From a virus: a stretch of DNA of 46,147 nucleotides. This document shows, piece after piece, positions 6,075 through 15,160 of this stretch. Both the position numbers and the translations under genes were made by a program. Each line of letters begins with the position of its first letter. Positions within the stretch are counted from its first letter, which is position 1. The stretch lies in IMG/VR virus record IMGVR_UViG_3300031226_000003, positions 1 through 46,147 of that record. The stretch is one strand, 5' to 3'. Below the pieces are notes generated by a model that did not search any database, was not told the origin of the DNA, and saw nothing but the letters and a program-made list of their open reading frames with translations.

Positions 6075-7728
6075 GCTTCGACGAAACCTGGACGCGAGGG
6101 TAATCGGTCTTAGGACCGACAGATACTCTTGGTGGGTCCACTGGCGTGAACTCGCGGACTACATCTTGCCGCGTAGGTACAAGTGGCTCGTGACCCCGAA
6201 CCAGTGGAACCGCGGTTCGCCGCTGAACCAGTTCATTGTGGACTCTACTGGTACGCTTGCGGCGAGGACACTTGCCAGCGGCATGATGTCTGGGATCACT
6301 TCGCCTACGCGTCCTTGGTTTCGACTTGGCATCCAGGGCTACGAAGACTCGACGGACAGCAGTCCTGTTAAGATCTGGCTCGAGGAAATCCGCCTGCGAA
6401 TGATGCGGGTCTTTCAGGAGAGCAACTATTATTCTGCGAAGGCCACACAGTTCTTTGACCTCGTTGTGTTTGGCACAGCGCCAATGCTGATCTACGAGGA
6501 CTTCGAGAATGTTATCAGATGCTACAACCCGTGCGCGGGCGAGTACTACCTTGCTAGCTCTCCTCGTTTTACTATTGATAGTTTTTACCGCGAGTTCACC
6601 CTGACGATTAAACAAGTCATTCAGGAATTCGGCGAGGAGAATGTCACTCCTAGTACGCTTACAGCCTGGAAGACGGCTCGTGCCAACTGGAACAGGGAGA
6701 TTAAAATTCTTCATGCGATCGAGCCCAACATCGGAGATAACGAGCAAGATGGCGTCGCAAGATACTTCCCCTACCGTGAAGTCTATTGGGAGTGGGGATC
6801 AGCTGACCAATTCGTCCTCAGGCAAAGAGGCTTCTACGAGAACCCTGCAATGTGTCCCCGCTGGGACCTCGTGTCAAACGACGCCTACGGTCGATCGCCA
6901 GCAATGGACGCCTTGGGGGACATCAAGCAACTCCAGCAGGAGACGAAACGCAAAGCACAGGCCATTGATAAGATGGTCAATCCTCCGCTGCTCGCGGACG
7001 TACAGCTTAAGAACCAACCGGCCTCCGTGTTGCCAGGAGGAATAACCTACGTCACACAGCTCGATGCTTCCAAAGGAATGAGGCCGGTCTACGAAGTACA
7101 GCCTCGTATTGGCGAGATGATGCAGGACATTGCAGAAATCCAGCAGAGGATCAAAGCGGTTTTCTTCAATGACCTGTTCCTGATGATCTCTCAGCTTGAT
7201 ACCGTTCGCACGGCTACAGAGATCGACGCAAGGCGAGAAGAGAAACTCGTCATGCTTGGTCCAGTGCTTGAGCGGTTCCAAAACGAGTCCCTGAGCCAGG
7301 ACATCAATCGAGTATTCAATATCATGGAGCGGGCAAAGTTATTGCCCAAGGCTCCACCTGAAATCCAGGGACAGAACATCGAGGTCAACTATGTCTCGAT
7401 GCTTGCCGAGGCCCAAAGGGCTGCGAGCACTAGCGGTATGGAAAGGCTTATGGCTCAGCTTGGCAACCTATCCGCGGTCAAGCCTGACGTACTCGACAAT
7501 ATTGACTTTAATGAGTTCACAAGGCAATATGCTGAAATTCTACACGTTCCTCCAAAGATCGTTGTGGATGCAGCACAAGTAGCGAAGATACAGCAGGCTC
7601 GGATGCAGCAAGCCCAACAGGCTCAGCAACCTGCCCAGGTCAGCGACATCGCAAAGTCTGCAAAGGTTCTTTCGGAAACGGATGTAGGTGGTGGACAAAA
7701 CGCCCTGCAGAAAATGACAGGGCTGTGA
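6067..7728 (+). CDS. Portal (head-to-tail connector) protein, T7 type
   Basis: Twelve copies of this protein form the ring at one capsid vertex through which DNA enters and leaves. The 553 residues fit the podovirus connector family: an N-terminal WRELADYILPRR region, an SGMMSGITSPTRPWF segment near residue 90, a PAMDALGDIKQLQQETKRKA helix near 290, and a Gln/Ala-rich C-terminus. The start is taken as GTG 6067, in GTGAGTGA with the previous stop; a TTG at 6031 would add 12 residues. Capsid and tail genes follow in the usual order. Confidence 0.94.
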   Translation: MSELRRNLDARVIGLRTDRYSWWVHWRELADYILPRRYKWLVTPNQWNRGSPLNQFIVDSTGTLAARTLASGMMSGITSPTRPWFRLGIQGYEDSTDSSPVKIWLEEIRLRMMRVFQESNYYSAKATQFFDLVVFGTAPMLIYEDFENVIRCYNPCAGEYYLASSPRFTIDSFYREFTLTIKQVIQEFGEENVTPSTLTAWKTARANWNREIKILHAIEPNIGDNEQDGVARYFPYREVYWEWGSADQFVLRQRGFYENPAMCPRWDLVSNDAYGRSPAMDALGDIKQLQQETKRKAQAIDKMVNPPLLADVQLKNQPASVLPGGITYVTQLDASKGMRPVYEVQPRIGEMMQDIAEIQQRIKAVFFNDLFLMISQLDTVRTATEIDARREEKLVMLGPVLERFQNESLSQDINRVFNIMERAKLLPKAPPEIQGQNIEVNYVSMLAEAQRAASTSGMERLMAQLGNLSAVKPDVLDNIDFNEFTRQYAEILHVPPKIVVDAAQVAKIQQARMQQAQQAQQPAQVSDIAKSAKVLSETDVGGGQNALQKMTGL

Positions 7729-7729
7729 C

Positions 7730-8065
7730 ATGGCAGAGGATGATGACCTCGAGCTACTTGAAGAAGAGAAGCCAGAGGACCTTGGAGACCCCAAGCATGT
7801 TGCGGCTCGACGAAAGCGAGCTAGTGATACGCGGAGGGAGTTCCTTGAAACGCTCGAAGGGATTATGTCAAGCCCACCGGGGAGAGCATTCATCTATGAA
7901 CTACTCACTTGGTGCCATCTGGGAACGAGTCCGTTCTCAACCAATGCGCTCAGCATGGCGCACAATTGCGGTGAGCTTAACATTGGCAATCGTCTGCTCG
8001 CTGATATTTCTGTGGCTTGTATGGACAAGTACACAGTAATGATGAAGGAGAATATCAATGGCTGA
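7730..8065 (+). CDS. Bbp19-like conserved podovirus protein (111 aa)
   Basis: The central segment (GIMSSPPGRAFIYELLTWCH, then an SMAHNCGELNIGNRLLADI-like stretch) matches a conserved small protein found after the portal in phages related to Bordetella phage BPP-1 (Bbp19 family), recalled from memory. Its molecular role is not established. The N-terminus is very acidic (MAEDDDLELLEEEK). It overlaps the scaffold gene by eight bases. Confidence 0.75.
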   Translation: MAEDDDLELLEEEKPEDLGDPKHVAARRKRASDTRREFLETLEGIMSSPPGRAFIYELLTWCHLGTSPFSTNALSMAHNCGELNIGNRLLADISVACMDKYTVMMKENING

Positions 8066-8771
8066 AGAAGCCCTAGGTGGCGATAGAGCTGCAAGCGATC
8101 CGGCAAGAGTTCCTGTAACGGCACCAGCTGCTGTACCGCCTGTTGATCCTGCTAAGGCTGGAACAGAAGCTACGACAGCGTCCACGCCTGTTGGTAAGGA
8201 AGGCACAACCAGCGGACACCAAGAGACCCTGCTCTCTGCTCGAGGCGAAGCCCCGAAGATGGACACGGGGACTGGCGCTCCTGAGAGCTACTCCGATTTC
8301 AAATTCCCTGATGGCATGAAAGCCTACGAGGGAGATCAGATGAAGGCGGTCCACGACCTGTTTAAAGCAGGGAACCTGAGCCAGGAGCAGGCTCAGAAGT
8401 TCGTGGACTTCCATTCGCAAGAGCTAGGCAAGGTGGCTGGAAGCCATACCGAGGCTTGGAACAGTACGAACGAGCAATGGCGTAACGAACTAAAGGCTGA
8501 TAAGACGATCGGCTCAGGAACTGATAGCATCATTAAGCCTGAGGTCTCGTCTTCGATTGCGAAGCTCATCGACACCCACCTGGGCGGTGATGCTTTTAGA
8601 GCTGCGATGGAAGTCACGGGCGCTGGTAATCATCCAGCCGTGGTCAGGGGCCTGCACCAGATCGCTCAGAAAATGAACGAGCCTGGTATGGTAGAGGGCA
8701 ATCCTGCACGCGAGGCCCAGAAACGTTCCATTGCTCAACGCATGTATCCAACCCTTGTAAAGGAGCAATGA
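8058..8771 (+). CDS. Capsid scaffolding protein (putative)
   Basis: Scaffold proteins guide capsid assembly and then leave the shell. Evidence is position immediately before the major capsid gene, size (237 residues), a disordered Ala/Pro/Thr-rich N-terminus, and a helical second half including KFPDGMKAYEGDQMKAVHDL and a QEQAQKFVDFH helix, features of scaffolds in BPP-1-like phages. The C-terminus is basic (QKRSIAQRMYPTLVKEQ), as needed for binding the capsid. AAGGAGAATATCA precedes the ATG. Confidence 0.82.
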   Translation: MAEEALGGDRAASDPARVPVTAPAAVPPVDPAKAGTEATTASTPVGKEGTTSGHQETLLSARGEAPKMDTGTGAPESYSDFKFPDGMKAYEGDQMKAVHDLFKAGNLSQEQAQKFVDFHSQELGKVAGSHTEAWNSTNEQWRNELKADKTIGSGTDSIIKPEVSSSIAKLIDTHLGGDAFRAAMEVTGAGNHPAVVRGLHQIAQKMNEPGMVEGNPAREAQKRSIAQRMYPTLVKEQ

Positions 8772-8772
8772 T

Positions 8773-9816
8773 ATGCCTACAATCGGCAACCAGGTTTTGA
8801 CCTTTGCCGACTGGGCGAAGAGAGTTGATGACGACTACCGTGTAGCCGCGATCATCGAGCTTCTGTCCCAGACGAATGAGATCATGGACGACATGCTAGT
8901 CATGGAAGCCAATCAACCGACTGGCCACAAGACTACAGTCAGAACTGGTCTCCCGGCAGCCACTTGGCGCTTGCTGAACTTCGGCATCCCAGTGGGCAAG
9001 TCAACGACTGCACAGATCGTTGATACCATCGGCAACCTCGAAAGCGAAAGCCAGATCGACGTTGACTTGGCTGAACTCAATGGCAACACGCCTGAGTTCC
9101 GGCTTTCGGAGGCTCGTGCCTTTCTCGAGGGCATGAACCAGCAGATGGCTCAGACGATCTTCTACGGTAACACTCTAGTGACACCGGAGCGCTTCACCGG
9201 CCTTTCGCCTCGCTACAACACGATCACTCCAGCGAACGCGGAAACGGCGAAGAATGTTGTTTCGGCCGGAGGCACCGGCTCCGACAACACCTCGATCTGG
9301 ATTGTTACTTGGGGTGCTGATACCACTCATGGCATCTTCCCGAAGGGGAAGATCGGCGGACTGCAGCACGAGGATAAGGGCAAGTGGCGAGTGTTCGACT
9401 CGAACCAAAACCCTTACTACGCGTATGTAGACCACTTCAAGTGGGAACTCGGCATCTCTGTTAGGGACTGGCGCTTCAACTCTCGTATTGCTAATATCGA
9501 CGTGTCAGACCTTCAGACAGCATCGGCAGCGAACCTGATCAATGCTATGGTCAGGGCCATGTATCGTATTCCTGTTATGCCCGCACAAGCTACGGCAATT
9601 CAGGACTCCGACTCCGATCGCGTTCAGGAGAGCATGGGCCGCGTTGTGATCTACGCTAACCGCGTGATCAGGACTTACTTCGATCTGCAGGCCATGAACA
9701 AGACCAACGTGCTGCTTCGCTTGGAAGAGTTCATGGGCAAGGTCGTGACTACCTTCCGTGGTATTCCGATCAGGACCTGCGATCAAATCCTCAACACTGA
9801 AGCAGCGTTGATCTAA
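8773..9816 (+). CDS. Major capsid protein
   Basis: The 347-residue protein follows the scaffold with an AAAGGAG site and precedes the cement protein. It resembles the major capsid protein class of Bordetella phage BPP-1 and relatives, which have an HK97-like fold with permuted topology. Recognisable segments are the ANQPTGHKTTVRTGLP region near residue 48, the QQMAQTIFYGN helix near 122 and the DHFKWELGISVRDWR stretch near 220. No cleavable delta domain is visible, in keeping with a separate scaffold. Confidence 0.92.
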   Translation: MPTIGNQVLTFADWAKRVDDDYRVAAIIELLSQTNEIMDDMLVMEANQPTGHKTTVRTGLPAATWRLLNFGIPVGKSTTAQIVDTIGNLESESQIDVDLAELNGNTPEFRLSEARAFLEGMNQQMAQTIFYGNTLVTPERFTGLSPRYNTITPANAETAKNVVSAGGTGSDNTSIWIVTWGADTTHGIFPKGKIGGLQHEDKGKWRVFDSNQNPYYAYVDHFKWELGISVRDWRFNSRIANIDVSDLQTASAANLINAMVRAMYRIPVMPAQATAIQDSDSDRVQESMGRVVIYANRVIRTYFDLQAMNKTNVLLRLEEFMGKVVTTFRGIPIRTCDQILNTEAALI

Positions 9817-9825
9817 GGAGCCCCC

Positions 9826-10368
9826 ATGATCCTCGACAGACAGAACCGCTTCTCGGCGGCGCAGAGCTTGATCTCAGGTGTGGCTGTAGTGCCATCCACT
9901 GATATCATTGATCTGCATCTGCTCACGGGTATCGCCTGGAACCCGCCAAGCCCCCTTGCAGCGGGTCAAGGCATCCGTGACATCGGCATCGGAGATAGCC
10001 CCGCACTCAAGATCTATGCGGCTATCGTTTCCCCTGGAGTTGGTGCAGGTGCGAGCCTTCAAGCTCTCGCACAGGGCGCACCGGACGACGGCACTGGCAA
10101 CCCTGGCACTTGGGTTACTTATGTGTCAGGCGGCACCGTTGCCGTGGCTGGTTTGATTGCTGGCGCAAGGTTGCTGGACATCGACTGGCCTCGTCCTCCC
10201 GCTGGCGTAGGCCTGCCAAGGTTCATTCGGCTCGCCTATAATATCACTGGCGCTGGCCTTACAGGTGGCACCATTGATGGCTACCTCGTCCTCGATCGGC
10301 AGGATCAGATCGTGTCGGCGGCTGGCTTCCAGTCGGGATACGTTGCTGGTGTTGCCGTTCCGAACTGA
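9826..10368 (+). CDS. Capsid cement/decoration protein, Bbp16-like
   Basis: It binds the outside of the capsid and stabilises it. The 180 residues are rich in Gly, Ala and Val and look all-beta, beginning MILDRQNRFSAAQSLISG and ending GYVAGVAVPN. This start, size and place directly after the capsid gene match the Bbp16-type cement proteins. AAGGAGCCCCC precedes the ATG. The family name is from memory of BPP-1 relatives. Confidence 0.8.
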   Translation: MILDRQNRFSAAQSLISGVAVVPSTDIIDLHLLTGIAWNPPSPLAAGQGIRDIGIGDSPALKIYAAIVSPGVGAGASLQALAQGAPDDGTGNPGTWVTYVSGGTVAVAGLIAGARLLDIDWPRPPAGVGLPRFIRLAYNITGAGLTGGTIDGYLVLDRQDQIVSAAGFQSGYVAGVAVPN

Positions 10369-10378
10369 GGAGGGTGCA

Positions 10379-10651
10379 ATGCCGTTAGCTCTTAGTGCTA
10401 ACACCTACATCACCAAGACTCAGTGGGTGACGCCCGGACCTTGCCCAGCCCTAGTTCCTATGGGAACTCAGGTTGGTGCCAACACTCCCTATCCTGTTCC
10501 AGTAACAATGGAGCCGCAGGCTGGGGAGTTCTCGGTTCTGGAACTCTACGTTCCGCCGGGAAGGTCTGCTGAGAAAGCCGCTCCTCCGACTCTTGCCCAC
10601 AGCAAGAAGGACGATGAGGAAGAGGAGCACCCCGCGCCCAAAAGGCGCTGA
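10379..10651 (+). CDS. Small protein of the capsid module (90 aa)
   Basis: Not recognised. After an ordered-looking N-terminal half (MPLALSANTYITKTQWVTPG), the C-terminus is highly charged: an acidic DDEEEEH run followed by a basic PAPKRR end. GAGGAGGGTGCA precedes the ATG. It lies between the cement gene and a hairpin and is probably a minor structural protein; this is only inferred from context. Confidence 0.7.
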   Translation: MPLALSANTYITKTQWVTPGPCPALVPMGTQVGANTPYPVPVTMEPQAGEFSVLELYVPPGRSAEKAAPPTLAHSKKDDEEEEHPAPKRR

Positions 10652-10657
10652 GACATC

Positions 10658-10680
10658 GGGAAGGGGTCAGAGCCCTTCCC
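10658..10680. terminator. Hairpin between capsid and tail modules
   Basis: A perfect 8-bp stem, GGGAAGGG with CCCTTCCC, closes a 7-base loop in the 54-base gap between genes. There is no following T run, so it may be a partial terminator, a processing site or an mRNA stabiliser that adjusts capsid versus tail expression. Confidence 0.55.
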
Positions 10681-10705
10681 TATCCGACGTTGCTGGGAGG
10701 TTCAG

Positions 10706-11065
10706 ATGAAGTTTGTTTTGAAGTCAGATCACTACTTTGATGAGCTTGCTCTTGTCCTGCCAAAGGACACGATCATCGAGGCCGCTATCGTCGAGAAGGC
10801 CCCTGGACGACATGGCAAGGTTACTGTGAAGAAGCATGGTAAAGTGACGCTGCCCTTTGCCATTGTCGATAAGGACTATCGTGCAAGGCCGGGCATTCCA
10901 GTAACCGCAACGGTTAAGGAACTCGAGACCGTTTGGGCTGGTCCTCCTTCGATCGAGATGGATGGCCTTGACCCTGAGGCAATCGCGGCCTGTGAGAAGC
11001 GGGTCGAGACCTATATGTCAATCAACGATCTCCCGATCGTTCCAAGTGATGTGAGGCAGAGATGA
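10706..11065 (+). CDS. Unknown virion-module protein (119 aa)
   Basis: Not recognised. It begins MKFVLKSDHYFDELALVLPK, has a glycine- and lysine-rich basic middle (KAPGRHGKVTVKKHGKVTL) and a helical end. The middle looks like beta hairpins. GGGAGGTTCAG precedes the ATG and its stop overlaps the next start (ATGA). Presumably structural by context. Confidence 0.7.
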   Translation: MKFVLKSDHYFDELALVLPKDTIIEAAIVEKAPGRHGKVTVKKHGKVTLPFAIVDKDYRARPGIPVTATVKELETVWAGPPSIEMDGLDPEAIAACEKRVETYMSINDLPIVPSDVRQR

Positions 11066-11475
11066 AAAAAGTCCTCCTAGCGCTTTGTGCTCTTCTCGCC
11101 CTTGGCGCGGAGGCTCAGGCGCAGCAGATTGGTCCAGCACCAACCTACTGTAACAAGTTCTTCACGATCAATGCTGCCGCGGCGACCTCTATTCTTCAGA
11201 TCGTTGCACCAGTAGGCAATCAGACAATCTATGTCTGTGGCCTAACGCTGAATGCTGGAGCGGCCGCGGCAACCTTCAGCCTGACGGCTGGCACAGGGGC
11301 CAACTGCAATACCAGCCCTCTGATTATGTTCCCGACTGTTCAGCTTGGTATCAACGGAGTTTTGGACAGTCGAAGTCCTACCATCGGCTCGACCTCTGAT
11401 CCCGGCGATGCCCTGTGTTACACTATCACTGGCACAGGTCCCTTGAGTGCTATAGTTTACTACGGACAATTCTAA
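11062..11475 (+). CDS. Secreted protein with Sec signal peptide (137 aa)
   Basis: The N-terminus MKKVLLALCALLALGAEAQA is a textbook Sec signal peptide (basic start, hydrophobic core, AQA cleavage site before QQIGP). The mature part is about 117 residues, rich in Ala, Thr and Gly, apparently beta-sheet, with four or five cysteines that could form disulfides in the periplasm. A secreted protein inside a structural operon is unusual. It might modify the host surface, act in superinfection exclusion or be incorporated outside the cytoplasm. It is linked to both neighbours by stop/start overlaps. Confidence 0.75.
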   Translation: MKKVLLALCALLALGAEAQAQQIGPAPTYCNKFFTINAAAATSILQIVAPVGNQTIYVCGLTLNAGAAAATFSLTAGTGANCNTSPLIMFPTVQLGINGVLDSRSPTIGSTSDPGDALCYTITGTGPLSAIVYYGQF

Positions 11476-11903
11476 TGAACATCCTCGATAATATCAAGGG
11501 CAGTCCTATTAGGTCACACAGAGTCTACTGTGGACCTACGATCGGCTGGATCGAGGCACCGATTTTCCAGGACAAAGTTCTGACGACCGCTGATGCTCCG
11601 ATTTATAGGGTCCAGCCCTGGGACTCAGTTCTCTTAGTGAGCATGCAAGTTCTAACGAGTCTTTCAATCTATCTTCCGTCCTCGAGGCGTTGGTACAACA
11701 AGGACTATGGTTCTTGGTCTATCTACATCAAAGACATCCACGGTCTCTTGACCCCAACCGCTGGTATCTTAATCCAAGTTGAGCCTGATCCGGGTGGACC
11801 GGCAGAGTCTATCGACGGTATCGACAGCTACACAATGATAACGCCTTATTCGAGCATTATGCTGCGACCAAGGAGCAGCCTCAATGGATGGTATTCCCTC
11901 TAG
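11475..11903 (+). CDS. Unknown protein before the tail fibre (142 aa)
   Basis: Not recognised. It is beta-rich with many aromatic residues (RRWYNKDYGSWSIYIKD) and no membrane segment. The ATG overlaps the previous stop (TAATG), and its end overlaps the tail-fibre gene by 20 bases. Position suggests a fibre-associated or baseplate protein, but this is inference. Confidence 0.7.
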   Translation: MNILDNIKGSPIRSHRVYCGPTIGWIEAPIFQDKVLTTADAPIYRVQPWDSVLLVSMQVLTSLSIYLPSSRRWYNKDYGSWSIYIKDIHGLLTPTAGILIQVEPDPGGPAESIDGIDSYTMITPYSSIMLRPRSSLNGWYSL

Positions 11904-14841
11904 CCAAAGCGCTGGAGCACAAGTCGAGCATGGTGTCCTCGTTGGCCGGGGAACTGGTGTTGTTGGCTATGGTGCTATCGTTCCAGGACCAGCTGGACAA
12001 GTCCTGACGAGTACTGGTCCTGCGGCCGATCCTGTATGGACTACCTTCACAGGTAGTGGCAGCGGCGTGCCAGAGGCACCCAACGATGGGAAATACTACG
12101 GTAGGCATAACGCTGGCTGGGCTGATCTTGACAGCATCTACTTCTCCATCTTCGGAGGAACCGTCTTTGGTAGTATAGCTATCCATGCCAATTTTCCCTC
12201 ATTCATTCTAATTCCAACTGGCCCTAATAACATTGCTGGCCTCTTTGGCACTGACCAAAGCCAGAGGGCTCGTTGGGCAATCTATCTCAACAATGCTGAT
12301 ACTGAGAGTGGCAGCAATAGCGGCAGCAATTTTTCTATTGATCGCTATGACGATGCTGGAAACCTGATTGACGCGGTGCTGAGCATCTCTAGGCAAAACG
12401 GCTCAGCGACGTTCAAGTACCCGCTGAAAGTATCCAGCACCTCTACTGGCAACATCATTGCTATGTATGGTAGCGTGTCTGGGCAGCAAGGCGTTTTCAT
12501 GGGTGCTGATCCTCTTAGCACCGATCTTGCTGTCAACGTCCATATCACTCCCAAGGGTGGTGGTGGCGTTAACCTCTACTCCAATGGAGCCCTCCAGTTC
12601 TCAGTTACTGGCCCTGCCCCGATCTCTCGTTATATCGCGGTTGCAGGCTCGATGTCTGGCAATCCGACTATCCAGACCGTTGGCGGCGGCAGCATTCAAA
12701 TCCCAAGCCTGGTAATGACGGGGAGTCCAACTGCACCCACGCCTCCAACTGCTGACAATAGCACTCTAGTCGCGACAACAGCTTTCGTTAAGACTAACCT
12801 CGCCGCGCTAACCTTCGGTTTCGGAAACGTAGTCTCTATCGGCACGCCAGTTCTTGACCAGCTTGCACAGTGGAATACTTCCACAAGCATCAAGGGCATT
12901 TCTATCGGCCCAACTCTAACGACACAAGGAGGCATCCTTAACACTACTGCTGGCGGTGGCAACGTGATGAACTCCGGTTTGCCGATTGCAGGTCAGCTTG
13001 CGGTATGGGTAAACTCTGTTCAAATCCAAGGGGTCTCGATTGCGGGCGCTGGTCTTCAGCCGCTTGATGGTGACTTGACAGCACTGTCGAACCTAACAGG
13101 CACTAACACCATTTACTATCGGAGTGGTGTTGACACTTGGTCACCTGTTCTTATTGGTGCTAACCTCACTTTCCTTGGCGGTACACTCTCAGCCACTGGC
13201 GGAGGAGGGGGTGGTGGCGACGTGTTTCTTGCTAATAACAACGTGTTTACTGGTTCTAACACATTTAGAAGTCCTGGTAACGGGACTTTATATGAGGCCC
13301 TGAGTGGTGGGAACGCCAGCATAACAATGCAGAATTTCCAAGCCGCTCCTGGCGCGGCAAATCTAACCTTTCAGCACAGTCGAGGTGCATCATTTGGTGC
13401 GCAGGCTGCTGTTATTATTGATGACCCACTTGGGCAGATTAACTTTAAGGGTAGCGATGGTGTAGGGTTTGTGGGTGGTGCGACTCTCTATGCTAGAGTT
13501 GAGTCTACTCCAACAGCCGGCTTTGTTCCAACATATCTAACCTTCTTCACAACCGACACAGTGTTTAGTGAGAAGATGCGACTTAGTGCCAATGGCACGC
13601 TGACTCTTCCCACCGCTGGAGTGTCATTGGGTCCGGCGGCTTGCACTGTCCCAACACCGGCGACAGCCGACAGTTCGACTAAGATTGCTACAACTGCCTT
13701 CGTCAAGGCACAAGGCTATAGTGTTAATGCTGGTGATGTGTTCTTGACTGGAACTAACGTCTTTACTGGTAGTAATACGTTTCGAGGAGGTATAACTGTT
13801 GAGGGGCTTGGTGGCGGTGCAACAGCTGGCCAGACCTGGACAAACTATCAAAATAGTACAAACTCTGCCGTTCTGCGTATGCAGCATAGTCGTGGCGCTA
13901 CATTTGGTGCACAGGCTGCTGTGCAGGTCGGTGATATACTTGGACAAATAAACTTCCAGGGTAGTGATGGCTCAGCGTTTGCTAATGGTGCAGTACTTCA
14001 AGGGTTCTGCGAAGCTGTTCCAACAGCAGGGCACGTTCAATCGAGCCTACGATTTATGGTTGACAATGGCTCTGCACTAACAGAGTATATGCGAATTGCT
14101 CCCACTGGGCGTGTCACCTTCCAGGGCACGGTTGATGGCCCTACGTTCATTGGCATAACAGCAACTAGAAATACTCCTACTGGTGATGGTATAAATCTTG
14201 CAGGTGCGGCCAATCAAGGACAGATAGTCGCACAGGGCGCAAGTTCAGACGTTGGCATTGTTATGACCTCTAAGGGCAATTCTGGCATTACCCTTTATAA
14301 TGCTAGTTTTGCTAGACCAGTTATGTCAATTATATCTGCTCCAGGTAGTGACACATCACTTAGTGTTGTTGGACAAGCGGGGTCTGTGCAGTTTTCAAGT
14401 AATCCGGCGGCCAATCCTATTCTTGGTATTTTTCCTTTCTATATACAAGGCCGAACTAATGCTGGTCAAACGATAAGCGGTTACGTCGGTGAGTATATAG
14501 AAGCACAAAACGGGCCGACGGCCGGACTTGCTGCCGGGATATGGTTAGGTCTTGGTGCCATTTCTCTTCCTGCTGGAGATTGGGAAATCTGGGGACAGTG
14601 TTCTATTACTGCTGCTACTTATGGTTCTCAGTTTTATTTCAGCCTTTCGACGACCGGTGGAGGTTTTGATCCGTCTTGCGCCTTCGAAGGTTTGATTGCC
14701 CAAGCGGGTGATGCTTATTGCGGACTTCCAAGAATTAGAAAGAACGTTAGTGTACCTACAACCTACTTTGTAGCGGTATGGGTGAATGCTGGTACCTCTT
14801 ATTCTGCGTCTGCAAACCTGCGAGCAAGAAGGATGTCGTGA
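11884..14841 (+). CDS. Tail fibre / receptor-binding protein with internal duplication
   Basis: The 985-residue protein is rich in Gly, Thr, Ser and Ala, as in trimeric tail fibres that bind the host surface. A unit of about 172 residues is repeated: GDVFLANNNVFTGSNTF (about 446) and GDVFLTGTNVFTGSNTF (about 617), each followed by an HSRGA(S/T)FGAQAAV stretch. Two ADxSTxxATTAFVK segments (about 285, 595) recur in phage fibres generally. The last 100 residues, with DWEIWGQCSITAATYG, resemble a compact beta tip. From about 13.2 kb codon choice shifts to A/T-ending codons, as expected for an exchanged host-range region. AAGGAG precedes the ATG. Confidence 0.85.
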   Translation: MDGIPSSQSAGAQVEHGVLVGRGTGVVGYGAIVPGPAGQVLTSTGPAADPVWTTFTGSGSGVPEAPNDGKYYGRHNAGWADLDSIYFSIFGGTVFGSIAIHANFPSFILIPTGPNNIAGLFGTDQSQRARWAIYLNNADTESGSNSGSNFSIDRYDDAGNLIDAVLSISRQNGSATFKYPLKVSSTSTGNIIAMYGSVSGQQGVFMGADPLSTDLAVNVHITPKGGGGVNLYSNGALQFSVTGPAPISRYIAVAGSMSGNPTIQTVGGGSIQIPSLVMTGSPTAPTPPTADNSTLVATTAFVKTNLAALTFGFGNVVSIGTPVLDQLAQWNTSTSIKGISIGPTLTTQGGILNTTAGGGNVMNSGLPIAGQLAVWVNSVQIQGVSIAGAGLQPLDGDLTALSNLTGTNTIYYRSGVDTWSPVLIGANLTFLGGTLSATGGGGGGGDVFLANNNVFTGSNTFRSPGNGTLYEALSGGNASITMQNFQAAPGAANLTFQHSRGASFGAQAAVIIDDPLGQINFKGSDGVGFVGGATLYARVESTPTAGFVPTYLTFFTTDTVFSEKMRLSANGTLTLPTAGVSLGPAACTVPTPATADSSTKIATTAFVKAQGYSVNAGDVFLTGTNVFTGSNTFRGGITVEGLGGGATAGQTWTNYQNSTNSAVLRMQHSRGATFGAQAAVQVGDILGQINFQGSDGSAFANGAVLQGFCEAVPTAGHVQSSLRFMVDNGSALTEYMRIAPTGRVTFQGTVDGPTFIGITATRNTPTGDGINLAGAANQGQIVAQGASSDVGIVMTSKGNSGITLYNASFARPVMSIISAPGSDTSLSVVGQAGSVQFSSNPAANPILGIFPFYIQGRTNAGQTISGYVGEYIEAQNGPTAGLAAGIWLGLGAISLPAGDWEIWGQCSITAATYGSQFYFSLSTTGGGFDPSCAFEGLIAQAGDAYCGLPRIRKNVSVPTTYFVAVWVNAGTSYSASANLRARRMS

Positions 14842-14842
14842 C

Positions 14843-15154
14843 ATGGCACTGACTTATGAACAATCAGCTGCATTGATGAAAGACGCAGTCTTCATCAGTC
14901 GTATCAAGGTTGCGTGTTTAAAGTTCGCCAGCTATATCAATGGCGAGGCACCAACCGTTCCCGCACACTCAACTCGTATCAAGTGGGCACAGCAGACCTT
15001 TACTATGCCAGATGCGAGTGCAAGTCAAGTGACACCTATAACGGTCATGGACCCTGCGGTGCAAGAAGCTGGTCTTGATGCCGAGGGCCTATGCCCCATT
15101 GACGATGCGGCTCTGCAAAGCGCCGTGGAGAATTCTGTCAACAAGATGCTGTGA
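14843..15154 (+). CDS. Unknown small structural-module protein (103 aa)
   Basis: Not recognised. It begins MALTYEQSAALMKDAVFISR and looks helical, with one conserved-looking NGEAPTVPAHSTRIKWAQQ segment; the C-terminal part is acidic. It starts one base after the fibre stop. Its context between fibre and tail tube genes suggests a small virion or assembly protein. Confidence 0.7.
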   Translation: MALTYEQSAALMKDAVFISRIKVACLKFASYINGEAPTVPAHSTRIKWAQQTFTMPDASASQVTPITVMDPAVQEAGLDAEGLCPIDDAALQSAVENSVNKML

Positions 15155-15160
15155 GATACC

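Noticed and set aside
6055-6747. 230-codon minus-strand frame inside the portal gene
   Set aside because: It is an antisense shadow of a certain portal gene with no start signals.
11884-14841. Diversity-generating retroelement acting on the tail fibre, as in phage BPP-1 with a similar capsid module
   Set aside because: No reverse transcriptase gene with a YxDD motif is present anywhere in the window, and the internal repeats are diverged domain copies, not a template/variable pair.
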